This document shows, in pieces, positions 63,757 through 64,000 of a stretch of DNA of 64,000 nucleotides (its first letter is position 1; the number at the start of each line of letters is the position of its first letter). The translations under genes and the position numbers were made by a program. The notes below the pieces were generated by a model that saw only the letters and a program-made list of their open reading frames with translations, was not told where the DNA came from and made no database searches. The stretch is from Phormidesmis priestleyi Ana (GTDB lineage: Bacteria > Cyanobacteriota > Cyanobacteriia > Phormidesmidales > Phormidesmidaceae): NCBI GenBank assembly GCA_001314865.1, contig LJZR01000019.1, positions 40,253 to 104,252 on the forward strand, in the 5' to 3' direction.

Positions 63757-64000
63757 TGACTAAGAAGTCTAGTCAAACTATTGTGGCACACCACAAAAAG
63801 AAAGAAATCCATCAAAATCAACATCTTTTTTATCTCTTTTGATAGGCATCTAATAGATTTAATGAAAAACTAAGGAATCAGACACCTTTAAGAGCCTTAC
63901 ACCCAGCCCTGTAAAGGTGATTGGGAAGCCGCTTAATAATTACCAAAACCGTTGCTGCGAGGTGCTTTGACGTAATCACCTAACGAGCGCTGAAGATTAA
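63757..64000. other. Upstream region of the sigma factor, window edge
   Basis: Holds the sigma-factor promoter. Contains GAATCAGACACCTTTAA near 63871, close to a sequence at 49533. No gene visible to the edge. Confidence 0.4.

Noticed and set aside
1..64000. tRNA or rRNA genes
   Set aside because: Occasional GTTCGA words were checked by eye; all lie inside protein genes without cloverleaf arms.

Overview
The window looks like a chromosomal segment of a cyanobacterium, probably from the Leptolyngbya/Phormidesmis/Synechococcus PCC 7335 part of the tree. The reasons are the dense HIP1 octamers (GCGATCGC), the moderate GC content, cyanobacterium-typical families (TIGR02587/TIGR02588 pair, Sll1717-type P-loop ATPase, Npun_R2821-type glycosyltransferase-like protein, DUF2993, group 2 sigma factor), and a histidine kinase whose two GAF domains look like cyanobacteriochromes. 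I recognise no rRNA, tRNA, CRISPR array or complete insertion sequence; the only mobile-element trace is a short IS3-like remnant near 3.6 kb.

Layout. 0-3 kb: end of a polysaccharide deacetylase converging on a three-gene two-component operon (secreted small protein, OmpR-type regulator, CHASE3 kinase). 4-7 kb: two exported proteins of unknown function and a helical ferritin/hemerythrin-like protein. 7-15 kb: leuA, a cupin divergent from a LysR regulator, a MoaD-like carrier next to thrC, then tsaC with a frameshifted histidine kinase and a PH-like membrane protein. 15-17 kb: the GAF-GAF kinase. 17.5-22 kb: a surface-glycan group (two glycosyltransferases, a sulfotransferase and an unknown partner). 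22-26 kb: HEAT protein, HPt protein, and a P-loop ATPase with a 59-residue membrane protein not previously called by length-limited gene finding. 26-32 kb: TetR, lysS, metF, GMC oxidoreductase. 32-40 kb: treZ-treY-msrB-hydrolase-amylase, a trehalose/maltodextrin block. 40-47 kb: cysH, ppa, desC, a hexose-phosphate epimerase and a T5orf172 protein. 47-52 kb: a chimeric winged-helix/substrate-binding/OmpA membrane protein, an RluA enzyme and a degenerate adenylate kinase-thioredoxin fusion. 52-59 kb: S9 peptidase, carotenoid oxygenase, membrane and lipoproteins. 59.6-62.6 kb: a purine (urate) degradation group. 62.7-63.8 kb: a group 2 sigma factor.

The most striking sequence-level pattern is not a gene: many genes end in short tandem duplications (units of about 9-17 nt) whose unit contains the stop codon or begins a few bases after it. 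Elsewhere the same kind of repeat has expanded in frame and lengthened proteins (for example the CHASE3 kinase C-terminus). Gene by gene, the items most worth following are the DXCF-type cyanobacteriochrome kinase, the single-base frameshift in a conserved kinase, the wHTH-TM-SBP-OmpA chimera, the pseudo-adenylate-kinase/thioredoxin fusion and the ATPase plus micro-membrane-protein pair. All calls are from reading translated motifs by eye; no database search was possible.
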